NCBI GenBank assembly: GCA_017459565.1
Contig: JAFUCP010000176.1
Coordinates: 1 to 40,891 of the forward strand
Source of the DNA: Clostridia bacterium
GTDB taxonomy: Bacteria > Bacillota > Clostridia > Christensenellales > Aristaeellaceae
Reading direction: 5' to 3'
Length of the DNA stretch: 40,891 bases
Shown piece by piece: positions 7,747-16,503 of the stretch (position 1 is the stretch's first letter; the number at the start of each line of letters is the position of its first letter). The translations under genes and the position numbers were made by a program. Below the pieces are notes generated by a model that was not told the origin of the DNA, searched no databases, and saw only the letters and a program-made list of their open reading frames with translations.

Positions 7747-10281
7747 ATGTTGAAGAACCTGCTGGCGCTTTCCGCCGGGCGCGGGTCGCTGGAATCCATC
7801 ATGGCGTTTCTGAACAATTCGTCCTATGACGAAATGGTGGGCATCGATCTGAACAAGGACCATTTCAAGTTCTTCTATAACATCGAGGACAAGTACACCG
7901 TGCCCGCCAAGGAGGGCTCCTACGCCAACTTCCACGACTACGTCGTAAACCACCTGATTCACGATGAGGACCGGGAGCTGTACGCCCGGTGCATGAGCCC
8001 CGATGGGATCATGCAAATGCTGCGGCAATCTGAGCTGCCGGGCACGTCGGAGATCGATTTCAGGATAAAGAGCCCCGACGGCGGCTGGCGCTGGGTGGAG
8101 CAGGTGACGGTGGGCCGCGAAGGGAATGGCCCGGCGGACGGGCTGGTTTACTGCTACATATTCGATATACAGAATGTCAAGGACCGGGAGGCGGGCATCA
8201 CCCGGGTGCGCAACGGCGGCAGGATCCGCCGGGACGTCCTGACCGGGCTGGTCAGAGGGGAAAACTTTTTCAGCTCTGCCGCCGCGATGCTGGAAAACCG
8301 GAACGTGAACTGGATGCTGCTGGTGATCGACCTGGAGCAGTTCAAGCTGTTCAACGAGTGGTACGGCCGCGAGGCGGGGGACAAGGTCCTTTCGCGCATC
8401 GGCAAGGGCCTCAGCGGCGATGCGGAACGCTGCGAGGGGCTGGCGGGCTACATGGGCAACGACGATTTCTGCCTTTTGACCCCGGCGGGCGCTTTGAACA
8501 AGGAGGAGCTGTACGAAAAGATTCACAACGTCATCGTGCGCTACGGCGTCTCCATCGGCTTTCTGCCCTCCTTCGGCATCAGCTATTCCAACGGCAACAC
8601 CTCCATCCTCAACCTGTACGATCAGGCGTCCCTGGCCTGCCAGCACGCCAAGAAGGATTTTAAGGAGCGCATATGCACCTTCGACCCTTCCATGTACAAC
8701 AAGACGGCGGAGGATTTCAGGATACTGTCCAGCTTCCAGGACGCCCTGAAAAACAATGAGATCACCTTTTATTTGCAGCCCCAGTGCCGCGCATCCACGG
8801 GCAGCGTCGTGGGTGCGGAATCCCTGGCCCGCTGGATCAAGCCGGACGGGCGCATGGTGCCGCCCTCGGCCTTCGTGCCGGTGCTGGAAAAGTACGGCTT
8901 CATTCCCGATCTGGACAAGTACGTCTGGGAGGCGGTATGCAGGTGGAGCAGGGACTGCCTGGACAGGGGGCTGCCGCTGGTACCGGTATCGGTGAACGTG
9001 TCCCGGGTGGACATATTCACCATGAACGTGACGGATCACTTCTGCCGGCTGCTTGAGCGCTATGACCTGCCGAAGGACGCTGTCAAGATCGAAATTACGG
9101 AGTCCGCCATCGGCGAGAACACGGGCAAGGTTCGCTCCACGATCCAGAGCCTGCGGGAAAATGGCTTTGTGGTGCTGATGGACGACTTTGGCAGCGGCTA
9201 TTCTTCTCTGAACATGCTGCACGAGATCAACATCGACGTCATCAAGCTGGACAGCAGCTTTTTGCACCTCAGCGAAGCCAGCGAGCGCAAGGGGATGCAC
9301 ATTCTGGAATCCGTGGTGAACATGACCAAGACGCTGGCGCTGCCCATCATTGTGGAGGGCGTGGAAACCGAGGCCCAGAAGGATTACCTGATGAGCCTGG
9401 GCTGCCGCTATATGCAGGGCTTTTTCTTCTACATGCCCATGCCGCCGGAGGATTTTGTGGAGCTGATTTCCGATCGCGGCAAGCTGGACGAGCGGGGCTT
9501 TACCTTCAAGGCCAACGAGCAGTTCCGCATACGCGAGTTTTTGAACGACACCATCTACACCGATTCCATGCTCAACAACATCATCGGCCCTGCCGCGATC
9601 TATGCCCAGCATGGGGACACGGTGGACATAGTACGCTTCAATCAGCAGTTCTTCGAGGCGGTGGACGTGTCCGATTTCAGCCAGCGGCTGGCCGGCATCC
9701 AGCGCTACATGCCCTATGCGGACGCGCGGCTGCTGCGCGGCCTGCTGGACAGGGCCTATGAGGACCGGCTGAACGGAGCCAGCGGCGTGATGACCTTCTA
9801 CCGCGTGGACGGCGGCTCTTCCCGGTTTTTGATCCACTTCTATTTTTTGAACGAATCGGACGGAAACCGGCGGTTCTACGGCGCGGCGCGGGACGTGACC
9901 GAGGTGACGAACCTGAGCAGGCACATGGAGCTGCTCTCCCGCTTCTCCTCACATGTGGTGATCTTCCTGGAACGGCAGCACGGCAAGTACTGCTATGAGG
10001 TGGCCGCCAACGGCCTGGACAGGGAGATGGGCATTTCCAAGGAACAGCTGGAGGCCGAGCTGAACGACGGCACGTTCTTCAGCCGCGTGGCCGACGGCGG
10101 CGGGGACGCCCTCAGGCGCATGATCCGGGGCGCGATTCAGCAGGGCAGGAGCATTTCCGCCACGGTGCGGCTGCTGCGCGAAAAGCGCGAGCCGGTGAGC
10201 CTGTTTGTCAGATCGGACTATGTGAGCGACGCCGCCAGCGATGTCCAGTGCATCCTCTCCGTCCGGCTGTCGGACGAATAG
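7747..10281 (+). CDS. PAS / degenerate GGDEF / EAL / C-terminal PAS-like protein
   Basis: 844 residues without membrane segments, so cytoplasmic. Order: a PAS-like N-terminus (about 1-150, IDFRIKSPDGGWRWVEQV), a GGDEF domain (about 160-310), an EAL domain (about 325-570) and a PAS-like tail. The GGDEF signature is replaced by MGNDDF near residue 237, so cyclase activity is unlikely. The EAL domain has ESL instead of EAL (E358) but keeps the other usual catalytic landmarks: NVS, EITES, DDFGSGYSSL (from 479), IKLD, EGVETEAQ (from 537) and MQG. It is probably an active cyclic-di-GMP phosphodiesterase with a GTP-sensing or inert GGDEF. The ATG at 7747 is chosen because GGAGGT (7731-7736) lies ten bases upstream; the in-frame GTG at 7735 falls inside that site. 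It has its own promoter. Confidence 0.9.
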   Translation: MLKNLLALSAGRGSLESIMAFLNNSSYDEMVGIDLNKDHFKFFYNIEDKYTVPAKEGSYANFHDYVVNHLIHDEDRELYARCMSPDGIMQMLRQSELPGTSEIDFRIKSPDGGWRWVEQVTVGREGNGPADGLVYCYIFDIQNVKDREAGITRVRNGGRIRRDVLTGLVRGENFFSSAAAMLENRNVNWMLLVIDLEQFKLFNEWYGREAGDKVLSRIGKGLSGDAERCEGLAGYMGNDDFCLLTPAGALNKEELYEKIHNVIVRYGVSIGFLPSFGISYSNGNTSILNLYDQASLACQHAKKDFKERICTFDPSMYNKTAEDFRILSSFQDALKNNEITFYLQPQCRASTGSVVGAESLARWIKPDGRMVPPSAFVPVLEKYGFIPDLDKYVWEAVCRWSRDCLDRGLPLVPVSVNVSRVDIFTMNVTDHFCRLLERYDLPKDAVKIEITESAIGENTGKVRSTIQSLRENGFVVLMDDFGSGYSSLNMLHEINIDVIKLDSSFLHLSEASERKGMHILESVVNMTKTLALPIIVEGVETEAQKDYLMSLGCRYMQGFFFYMPMPPEDFVELISDRGKLDERGFTFKANEQFRIREFLNDTIYTDSMLNNIIGPAAIYAQHGDTVDIVRFNQQFFEAVDVSDFSQRLAGIQRYMPYADARLLRGLLDRAYEDRLNGASGVMTFYRVDGGSSRFLIHFYFLNESDGNRRFYGAARDVTEVTNLSRHMELLSRFSSHVVIFLERQHGKYCYEVAANGLDREMGISKEQLEAELNDGTFFSRVADGGGDALRRMIRGAIQQGRSISATVRLLREKREPVSLFVRSDYVSDAASDVQCILSVRLSDE

Positions 10282-10331
10282 GGAATGTGCGCAAGGCGAT
10301 GCCCGCGGGGAAGGCAGGGAGGATGAAGGAT

Positions 10332-10775
10332 ATGAGCGAAGTGACCACCAGCGTGCAGATCGTGCTGCCGCAGCACTGCAACGGCTACAGCAGGCCCAGG
10401 CTCTTCGGCGGGCAGATCATGGCGTGGATCGACATTGTGGGCGCGGTGGCCGCGCGCAGGTATACCCAGAGCGCCGTCACCACCGTGTGCGTGGACAACC
10501 TGAACTTTCTGAACCCCGCCTATCTGAACGATACCGTGGTGCAGGAGGCCCGGGTGACCTGGACGGGCAGAACCTCTCTGGAGGTGCGGGTGGACAGCTA
10601 TGTGGAAAAGCTGGACGGCAGCCGCGAGCGGGTGAACCGGGCGTACCTGGTGTTCGTGGCGCTGGATGAGAACGACCGGCCCAAGAGCGTCGAGCCCTTC
10701 ACGCCCCAGACCGACGCGGAAAAGCGGGAGTATGAGGCGGCGCTCCAGCGCAGGCGTATCCGGCTGTCCCGGTGA
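10332..10775 (+). CDS. Hotdog-fold acyl-CoA thioesterase (YciA/BACH type)
   Basis: A 147-residue single hotdog domain that would hydrolyse acyl-CoA to free acid and CoA in the cytoplasm. The family pattern is seen in RPRLFGGQIMAWIDIVGAVAARR (the FGG-x-IM-x-WID helix with its conserved acid) and in the strand VTTVCVDNLNFLNP. The length matches single-domain YciA-like enzymes. The ATG at 10332 has AGGGAGG nine bases upstream (10316-10322); an ATG at 10323 would touch that site and earlier in-frame starts overlap the preceding gene. It lies 50 bases after the EAL protein and probably shares its transcript. No functional link with cyclic-di-GMP is apparent. Acyl chain preference is unknown. Confidence 0.85.
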   Translation: MSEVTTSVQIVLPQHCNGYSRPRLFGGQIMAWIDIVGAVAARRYTQSAVTTVCVDNLNFLNPAYLNDTVVQEARVTWTGRTSLEVRVDSYVEKLDGSRERVNRAYLVFVALDENDRPKSVEPFTPQTDAEKREYEAALQRRRIRLSR

Positions 10776-10807
10776 GGCCTTCAGATTTATAATGCGGCCG
10801 CGCGAAG

Positions 10808-10861
10808 CTTCGCCCCGCTTGGAATAAAGGCGCTGCGCCTGTTATTCTGAGCGGGGCGAAG
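10808..10861 (+). terminator. Long compound hairpin between convergent genes
   Basis: The outer arms CTTCGCCCCGCT (10808-10819) and AGCGGGGCGAAG (10850-10861) pair perfectly. GGAATAA and TTATTC continue the stem with one mismatch, and AGGCG/CGCCT closes the tip. A T-rich stretch (TGTTTGTCTTTGTTTG) follows on the + strand. It ends the + strand transcript and may also stop the convergent minus-strand operon. Its size suggests it could be a dispersed palindromic element. Confidence 0.65.
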
Positions 10862-10928
10862 TGTTTGTCTTTGTTTGCCGTCGCGGAAAAGCACCGGCAG
10901 GATGCCCTGGTTTAGTCAGAAATTGATA

Positions 10929-12275
10929 TCAGTACCCGGAAGCGGACAGCGCTTCCGCCGCCTCCGGCAGCGCGCCCTTCACCATGTCCAGCAGCGCGCG
11001 CAGTCTCTCGGGCGTGTCCGCCTCGGCCCGCAGCGTCATCTGCTCCGCCGTGACGGATTTGCGCAGCAGTATCCAGCCGTCTGAAAACGTCAGGCGCACG
11101 CCGTCCAGGCGGCTGACCTCGCAGGGGTGCTTATCCGCCAGTGCCGCCAGCGCGTCCAGCCAGCGCTGCTGTTCGGCATAGGGACAGGGCATACGCACAT
11201 CCGGCGTGATGGGCGGGCAGACGATGCCCGCCGTCAGCGCGGACAGGGGCTGGCGCGCCTGGCAGAGCAGCTCGGCCATGGTCAGCGCGGCGAACAGGCC
11301 GTCGTCATAGCCCAGATCGCCGAAGAAAAAGTGGCCGCTGACCTCGCCCGCGACGGCGGCCTGCACTTCGAGAAAGCGGCGCTTGATAAAGGCGTGGCCG
11401 CTGCGCTCCGGAACGGGTATGCCGCCCATCTCCAGCACGGCGCGGCGGACGGCGGAGGAGGACTTTTGATCGTACACCACGGGTGTCGGGCTGTCCCGAA
11501 GCAGCTTGCGGATGAACAGCACCAGGGATTTTTCGTTGATCACAGCGCGCCCTTTTTCGTCGATGAACACCGCCCGGTCTCCGTCGCCGTCGAAGGCGAC
11601 CCCGAAGTCTGCGCCCTCGGCGCGGACCTTTTCGCACACCGCGCCCAGCTGCCCGTAGTCGGCGGGGTTGGGGTCGCGCCCCGGAAAGCGGCCGTCGGGC
11701 TCGCAGAACAGCTCAAGCACTTCATAGCCGCAGCGCCGGAATACCTCCGGCGCGACATGGCTCATGGCGCCGTTGCCGGCGTCCACCACGATCTTCAGAC
11801 GCTCCGAAGCCGTAAAGCGCCGCGCAAGGGCTTCCATGTATTCCGGCAGCAGCGCGCGCCGGGAGAGGCTGCCCCGGCTGGAAAGAAAGCGCCCGGAGGA
11901 CGCGACGGCCCGGACCGCGTCCATCGCGCTCCGGTCCACGGGCATGTCGCCGAACATGAATTTGACGCCGTTGTACCGGGGTGGGTTGTGGCTGGCGGTC
12001 ACGGTCGCGCCGCCGTCCACGTCCATATGCTTCAGCGCCCAGTACAGCGCCGGGGTGGGAATGGTGCCGATATCCGTCACCGCCGCGCCGCTGTCCACAA
12101 GCCCCTTAATCAGTGCCGCCTTCAGCGCGGGCGTGGAAAGGCGCACGTCGCCGCCCACCGCCAGGCGCGCCGCCGGGTGCAGCGTCGCCAGCGCGCGCCC
12201 CACGGCATAGACCGCCGCCTCGTCGATTTCGCCGGGGTATACGCCCCGTATGTCGCAGTCCTTGTATATGCTCAT
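10929..12275 (-). CDS. manB: Phosphomannomutase / phosphoglucomutase
   Basis: 448 residues, the normal size for alpha-D-phosphohexomutases. It interconverts hexose-6-phosphate and hexose-1-phosphate in the cytoplasm. The phosphoserine loop TASHNPP is at residues 93-99 (S95), the Mg2+ loop DGDGDR at 229-234, the sugar-binding loop GEVSGHFFF follows, and RAEADTPERL near the end replaces the usual phosphate-binding RxSNTEP-like loop. PMM is preferred over PGM because the same window encodes ManC, Gmd and Rmd, which need mannose-1-phosphate; dual specificity is common. It is the last gene of a six-gene minus-strand operon. Its ATG directly follows the kinase stop codon, with GGAGGT inside the end of that gene. 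It is not part of the polysaccharide operon itself. Confidence 0.88.
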   Translation of the reverse strand: MSIYKDCDIRGVYPGEIDEAAVYAVGRALATLHPAARLAVGGDVRLSTPALKAALIKGLVDSGAAVTDIGTIPTPALYWALKHMDVDGGATVTASHNPPRYNGVKFMFGDMPVDRSAMDAVRAVASSGRFLSSRGSLSRRALLPEYMEALARRFTASERLKIVVDAGNGAMSHVAPEVFRRCGYEVLELFCEPDGRFPGRDPNPADYGQLGAVCEKVRAEGADFGVAFDGDGDRAVFIDEKGRAVINEKSLVLFIRKLLRDSPTPVVYDQKSSSAVRRAVLEMGGIPVPERSGHAFIKRRFLEVQAAVAGEVSGHFFFGDLGYDDGLFAALTMAELLCQARQPLSALTAGIVCPPITPDVRMPCPYAEQQRWLDALAALADKHPCEVSRLDGVRLTFSDGWILLRKSVTAEQMTLRAEADTPERLRALLDMVKGALPEAAEALSASGY

Positions 12276-13733
12276 TCAGACCTCCACGCCGTACAGCTTG
12301 CGTATATCCTCCCTGAACCGGCCGTACAGCTCTGTATAGGGTGTTACGAGCGCGGGGTCGGGATCGACGGTCTTTGCGTAATGTATCATCCGCCCGGCGG
12401 CCTCCGCCAGTCCGTCCGCGCCGGCCTGGGAGGCCGCGGCCAGCAGCGCCGAGCCCATGGCGGCGTCCACCACCCGGGGCGCCCGGATCTGCCGGTTCAG
12501 GATAGAGGCGCGGATGCGCAGCCAAAGGTCGCTGCGGCACGCGCCGCCGGCGGCGAAGATGACATCGTTTACCGGGCAGCCCAGGCGGATCATGCGGTCA
12601 TAGGCCAGCCTTTCGGCAAAGCCTACGCCCTCCATCACGGCGGCGTACAGCCGGTCCCCGGCGATGCTGCCGATGTAAAACGCCTCGCAGTCCGGGTGGG
12701 CGAAGGGAAAGCGCTCGCCCCGGCCGGGAAGGGGATAGCAGCGCGCCCCGGTGGGGATCAGCGCCTCGGCGGCGGCGTCCATGGCGTCAAAGCCGCGCGC
12801 GCCGGCGCAGTCGTTCAGCACGCGCCCGCCGATGTTTCCCGCGCCGCCCAGCAGCCATGCCCCGGAGGGCAGGCGATGGGAATAGGCGCAGCCGCTGGGG
12901 TCGATCACCAGCTGGCGGGTGACGCCCTTCAGCACAAAAGTGGTGCCGATGATGGAGGCCCAGCTGCCCGGCCGCACCGCGCCTGCCGCCAGCGCCGAGG
13001 CATACCCGTCGGTGGAGCCGCCCACCACCAGCGTATGTGTGGACAGCCCCAGACGCCCGGCGGCGGCTTTGCCGACATGGCCGATGGGCTCTCCGGGCCG
13101 GACGATGCGGGGCAGGCGGGCGCGGTCGATGCCCAGCGCTGTTTCGATTTCCTCCGGCCAGCCGCCGTCCAGCAGGTCGTAGCCGGTCTTGAGGGCGTTG
13201 GAATAGTCGGATACCGCGAATTCCCCGCACAGCAGCCCCGCCACGAAATCCGCCTGGTGGGCGAACACGGCGGTTTTTTCATACACATCGGGCAGGCTTT
13301 CCCGCACCCACAGGATGCGGGGCAGCGAAAAGGACGCGCCGAAGGCGTAGCCCAGCTTTTGCTCACAGCGGCCCATGGCGTCGCGGACCCGGGGTACCAG
13401 CTCCCGGGCGCGGGGATCGTTGTACATAATGCCCTCGGTCAGCGGGCGGTGGGACGCGTCCAGGGGTACGACGGTGCCGCTGGTACCGTCGACGGAGATG
13501 GCGGCGATGTCCTCCGGGCGCAGCCCGCCCGCCTTCATTTCATCGACGCAGCCGCCGATGGCCTGCTCCGCGGCGGCCTGCCAGTCGGCGGGAGACTGCT
13601 CATACCAGCCCTCCCGCGCCGCGCGGTTCAGCCGCGGGAAGGGAACGGATTTTGACGCCGCGACGCCGCCCACAGCGTCTGCCACGACGCAGCGCACGCC
13701 CTGGGTGCCTATGTCGATGCCCATGTACAACAT
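12276..13733 (-). CDS. FGGY-family carbohydrate kinase
   Basis: 485 residues with the two-domain FGGY sugar kinase layout. The N-terminal ATP/sugar motif is MGIDIGTQGVRCVVAD (4-19). ISVDGTSGTVVPLD (79-92) follows, then VVGGSTDGYASALAAG with the probable catalytic base D242, a GTTFVLKG phosphate-binding loop, and IFAAGGACRSDLWLRIRASI near the C-terminus. It phosphorylates a sugar or polyol with ATP. The GTSG and STDG motifs resemble the D-ribulokinase/SapI branch more than classical xylulokinase, but the substrate is not certain. A strong AAAGGAGG (13741-13748) precedes the start. The gene is tightly followed by the phosphomannomutase gene; no transporter for its substrate is nearby. Confidence 0.85.
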   Translation of the reverse strand: MLYMGIDIGTQGVRCVVADAVGGVAASKSVPFPRLNRAAREGWYEQSPADWQAAAEQAIGGCVDEMKAGGLRPEDIAAISVDGTSGTVVPLDASHRPLTEGIMYNDPRARELVPRVRDAMGRCEQKLGYAFGASFSLPRILWVRESLPDVYEKTAVFAHQADFVAGLLCGEFAVSDYSNALKTGYDLLDGGWPEEIETALGIDRARLPRIVRPGEPIGHVGKAAAGRLGLSTHTLVVGGSTDGYASALAAGAVRPGSWASIIGTTFVLKGVTRQLVIDPSGCAYSHRLPSGAWLLGGAGNIGGRVLNDCAGARGFDAMDAAAEALIPTGARCYPLPGRGERFPFAHPDCEAFYIGSIAGDRLYAAVMEGVGFAERLAYDRMIRLGCPVNDVIFAAGGACRSDLWLRIRASILNRQIRAPRVVDAAMGSALLAAASQAGADGLAEAAGRMIHYAKTVDPDPALVTPYTELYGRFREDIRKLYGVEV

Positions 13734-13839
13734 TCAGAAGCCTCCTTTGTGAGAGCGGGGAGTTGACCTGCCGCGCGTTCCCGATGGCTCCGGCTTTACG
13801 CCATGTCCTTTGCTCTGATGAACCGATTTGCAGCGCAAA

Positions 13840-14463
13840 TCAGATTTCCATGACGCAGCAGCCCGCGGGCTCGTCCTTTGTCAGCTCGATCTCGTTGGGC
13901 AGCCGGCGCGCCCCGGTGAGCCGCATAAATTCGCTTTCGTCGGAGACGGTGAAGTGGCAATAGCGGTTCGCGAAGTGCATGGCGATGGCCGACCGGGGCC
14001 TGTATGCTTCGATCAGTTTCACGGCGGCGGGGGTGTCGATGGTGAAAAAGCCCCCGATGGGAACCAGCAGCACATCCGCGTCCGAAAGGGCCGCGCGCTG
14101 CTCGTCGGTGTCCGGAAGGTGGCCCAGGTCGCCCAAGTGGACGATTTTGAGCCCGTCGGCTTCGATCACGTGGATGATATTCGCGCCCCGTTTCGCGCCT
14201 CCCGCGTCGTCGTGGAACGAGGGCACGCCGGTAATCCTTGCGCCGCAGATCTCGCGGACGCCGGGCGCGTTGAGGATGACGGGGTCGCCCTCTATGGCGG
14301 CGAAATTGTTATGGTCGAAGTGACCGTGGCTGGACAGCGCGGCGTCCGCCCGCAGGTTCAGCGGCGGATAGCCTACGCTGTCGTCATAGGGGTCGGTCAC
14401 CAGCACGCTTTCGTTGTCCAGCGTCAGTTGAAAGCAGGAGTGTCCCAGCCATTTCAATTTCAT
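13840..14463 (-). CDS. MBL-fold metal-dependent hydrolase (UlaG-like)
   Basis: 207 residues of the small UlaG-like metallo-beta-lactamase group. The metal motif HGHFDH is at residues 46-51. Later ligands are probably in VPSFHDDAGG, LGDLGH and AMHFANRYCHF. Members cleave phosphoesters, lactones or similar bonds; many are annotated only as putative hydrolases, and the substrate here is unknown. It lies three bases after the small unknown gene and about 106 bases before the FGGY kinase. It is therefore probably in the same operon as the repair enzyme, whose metabolite-repair theme might apply here too (inference). Confidence 0.82.
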   Translation of the reverse strand: MKLKWLGHSCFQLTLDNESVLVTDPYDDSVGYPPLNLRADAALSSHGHFDHNNFAAIEGDPVILNAPGVREICGARITGVPSFHDDAGGAKRGANIIHVIEADGLKIVHLGDLGHLPDTDEQRAALSDADVLLVPIGGFFTIDTPAAVKLIEAYRPRSAIAMHFANRYCHFTVSDESEFMRLTGARRLPNEIELTKDEPAGCCVMEI

Positions 14464-14466
14464 TGT

Positions 14467-14949
14467 TTACGCCTCCTTGATCAGGTGTCGCCCCAGCGCG
14501 CAGGCGTACAGCCCGCCGCCATGGATGGGCGTTCGGTTCATTGCGTTCATGCGCAGACATTCCGCCGCCCGCTGTCTGAGCCTGCGCTCAAAGCCGCCGT
14601 TCGGTTCGCCCTCCATGATGCGCGCGGCCAGCGCGAACAGCTCGAGGCTCTCCGGCTCGGCCCGAAGTCCCCTGAAGCGGACGAGGGACGCGCAAAAGGC
14701 GTCCGGGGGCTCGGGAAAGCGGGCCTCGAAGCCCGTGAGCCAGTCCGGCCCGGGCCACAGGCGAACCAGGCCGTCCCCGATTTCATGCACGAAGCCCGCG
14801 TCGGCAAGGGCTTCGGCGAGTTGTGCGGGGGGACACAGCCGGGGCGCGTCGCTGACGAACAGGGCGCATCCCCGGTCCCGGCGCAAAAAGGCCCCGGCGG
14901 GCAGAACGCTCCGGGCTGCGCCGCGCAGCTCCCGGGCAGGGCTATACAT
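14467..14949 (-). CDS. Unknown 160-residue protein
   Basis: Not recognised. The protein is rich in Arg, Ala and Leu, has no signal peptide or membrane helix, and has no clear catalytic motif. Notable segments are PAGAFLRRDRGCALFVSDAP, ADAGFVHEIGDGLVRLWPGPDWL and NAMNRTPIHGGGLYACALGRHLIKE at the C-terminus. It is judged real because its ATG overlaps the stop of the upstream hydrate-repair gene by eight bases and it ends three bases before the MBL gene, a tightly packed coupled arrangement. Codon use resembles its neighbours. Its position suggests a cytoplasmic housekeeping or repair role, but no function can be assigned. Confidence 0.7.
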   Translation of the reverse strand: MYSPARELRGAARSVLPAGAFLRRDRGCALFVSDAPRLCPPAQLAEALADAGFVHEIGDGLVRLWPGPDWLTGFEARFPEPPDAFCASLVRFRGLRAEPESLELFALAARIMEGEPNGGFERRLRQRAAECLRMNAMNRTPIHGGGLYACALGRHLIKEA

Positions 14950-16453
14950 TTCCTGAAAGCGCCCGGGGCAGGGCGTCTACAATGTCCAGGGCGCACATGC
15001 CCCGCAGGCCCTTGTCCCGCTGGGCCAGCTCCCCGGCAAGGCCGTGCAGCTCGCTGGCGGTGGCGGCGCACTCCGCCAGCGCCGCGCCGGTCATCAAGAC
15101 GCCTGAGGCCGCGTCCTGGGCCATCAGGCCGCCGGTCAGCCCCGCCAGCACATCGCCGCTGCCGCCCTTGGCCATGCCGGCGCAGCCGCTGGCGCTCAGC
15201 CGCGCGCGCCCGTCCACCGAAACGACGCTGGTCGCGCCCTTGAGCAGCGCCTGGCAGCCCAGTGATGAGAGCGCCAGGGCGTCTGCGATGGGGTCGGTCA
15301 CTCGCCGTCCCAGCAGCCGCGCGGCTTCGCCGGGATGGGGGGTGATCAGGTGATGGGGGCGCAGTCGGTCAAGCAGGTCGCCGCGGGCGATCAGGTTCAG
15401 CGCGTCGGCGTCAAACAGCGTGGGAAGCCCGCTGTCCAGCAGCGTTCGCAGCGCCTCGGGCGCGGCCCTCAGCGAAAGCCCGCAGCCGCAGACCACGGCG
15501 TGCTTGCCGGTCAGCGCCTCTTGCAGCGCCGAGGCGGCCTCCGGAGCGATAGCCCCCTCCGATTCCGGCAGGGGCAGGGCCATGGCGCAGGGGATCAGCG
15601 TCTGCACCACGGGCAGCACGGAGCCGGGACAGGCCACGGTCACGAGCCCCGCCCCGGAGCGCAGCGCGGCCCCGGCGCACAGCGCCGCCGCGCCGGCCAT
15701 GCCGAGGGAGCCGGCCACGATCAGCAGATGGCCGTTTGAACCCTTGTGGGCGTTGCGCGGTTTGGACGGCAGGCTGTCAAGCGCATCCCGCCTCTGCATC
15801 AGAAGCGGCATATCGCCGGGGAAGAACGCGGCGGGGATGCCGATATCCGCCGTTTCGACTTCGCCGCACACATCCAGCCCGTCGGCCAGGTAGTGCCCGG
15901 GCTTGGGAAACTGAAAGGTGAGGGTCCTGTCGGCGGTGACGCAAATTTCAAAGGCCGCGCCCGTCGCGCCGTTCAGGCCCGAGGGTATGTCCGCGGCCAC
16001 CACGGCGCTGCCCGCGGCGCGGTCCGCGTTCATGCGCCGGATCAGCGCGGCGGAATCGCCCTCCGGCGCCCGGGAGAGGCCCGTGCCGTACAGCGCGTCG
16101 ACCCAGACCTCCGGGGCCTGCGCCGCGCTGCCGGGCTTCAGCGTGGGGATGCCCGCCGCCGCCGCGCGCCGGGCGTTTTCAATGCAGTCCGGTGTGGCGG
16201 GCGGGGCTGCGGCAAACAGCGTACACGCACAGCCCGCCTCGGCGAGCAGCCGCGCGCAGGCGTAGCCGTCGCCGCCGTTGCCGCCGGGGCCGCAGGCGAT
16301 ATACACCTGCCGCCCGAAGCCGGACAGTCGCAGCACGCAGTCCGCCAGGGCTCGAGCAGCCCGCTCCATCAGGTCGATGGAAGGCGTGCCGGTGGCGGCA
16401 AAGTAGCGCTTTTCCATGTCGCGCATGGCCTGGGGCAGTATCAGCGGGCGCAT
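14942..16453 (-). CDS. nnr: Bifunctional NAD(P)H-hydrate epimerase / ADP-dependent dehydratase
   Basis: 503 residues, the usual size for the fused metabolite-repair enzyme. The N-terminal YjeF epimerase half carries ACGPGGNGGDGYACARLLA and VDALYGTGLSR. The C-terminal ribokinase-like dehydratase half carries NAHKGSNGHLLIVAGSLGMAG, LFDADALNLIA, TPHPGEAARLLGR and the ATP/ADP loop GMAKGGSGDVLAGLTGGL. The enzyme restores NADH and NADPH from their hydrated forms. AAAGGAGG precedes the start. The gene lies 50 bases after acpS, a very common bacterial pairing, and overlaps the next small gene. Confidence 0.95.
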   Translation of the reverse strand: MRPLILPQAMRDMEKRYFAATGTPSIDLMERAARALADCVLRLSGFGRQVYIACGPGGNGGDGYACARLLAEAGCACTLFAAAPPATPDCIENARRAAAAGIPTLKPGSAAQAPEVWVDALYGTGLSRAPEGDSAALIRRMNADRAAGSAVVAADIPSGLNGATGAAFEICVTADRTLTFQFPKPGHYLADGLDVCGEVETADIGIPAAFFPGDMPLLMQRRDALDSLPSKPRNAHKGSNGHLLIVAGSLGMAGAAALCAGAALRSGAGLVTVACPGSVLPVVQTLIPCAMALPLPESEGAIAPEAASALQEALTGKHAVVCGCGLSLRAAPEALRTLLDSGLPTLFDADALNLIARGDLLDRLRPHHLITPHPGEAARLLGRRVTDPIADALALSSLGCQALLKGATSVVSVDGRARLSASGCAGMAKGGSGDVLAGLTGGLMAQDAASGVLMTGAALAECAATASELHGLAGELAQRDKGLRGMCALDIVDALPRALSGNV

Positions 16454-16503
16454 GGCGGAACCTCCTTTTTATCCGTGAGCCTTGCATATGGGCCGAGGCG
16501 GCG

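Noticed and set aside
11127..13655. Open frame of 842 codons on the + strand
   Set aside because: Shadow of the phosphomannomutase and FGGY kinase genes on the minus strand; Gln/His/Gly-rich with no family features.
13825..13841. Palindrome GATTTGC/GCAAATC as a terminator in the minus-strand operon
   Set aside because: Overlaps the MBL stop codon and has no T-run on the minus strand; the operon appears to continue.
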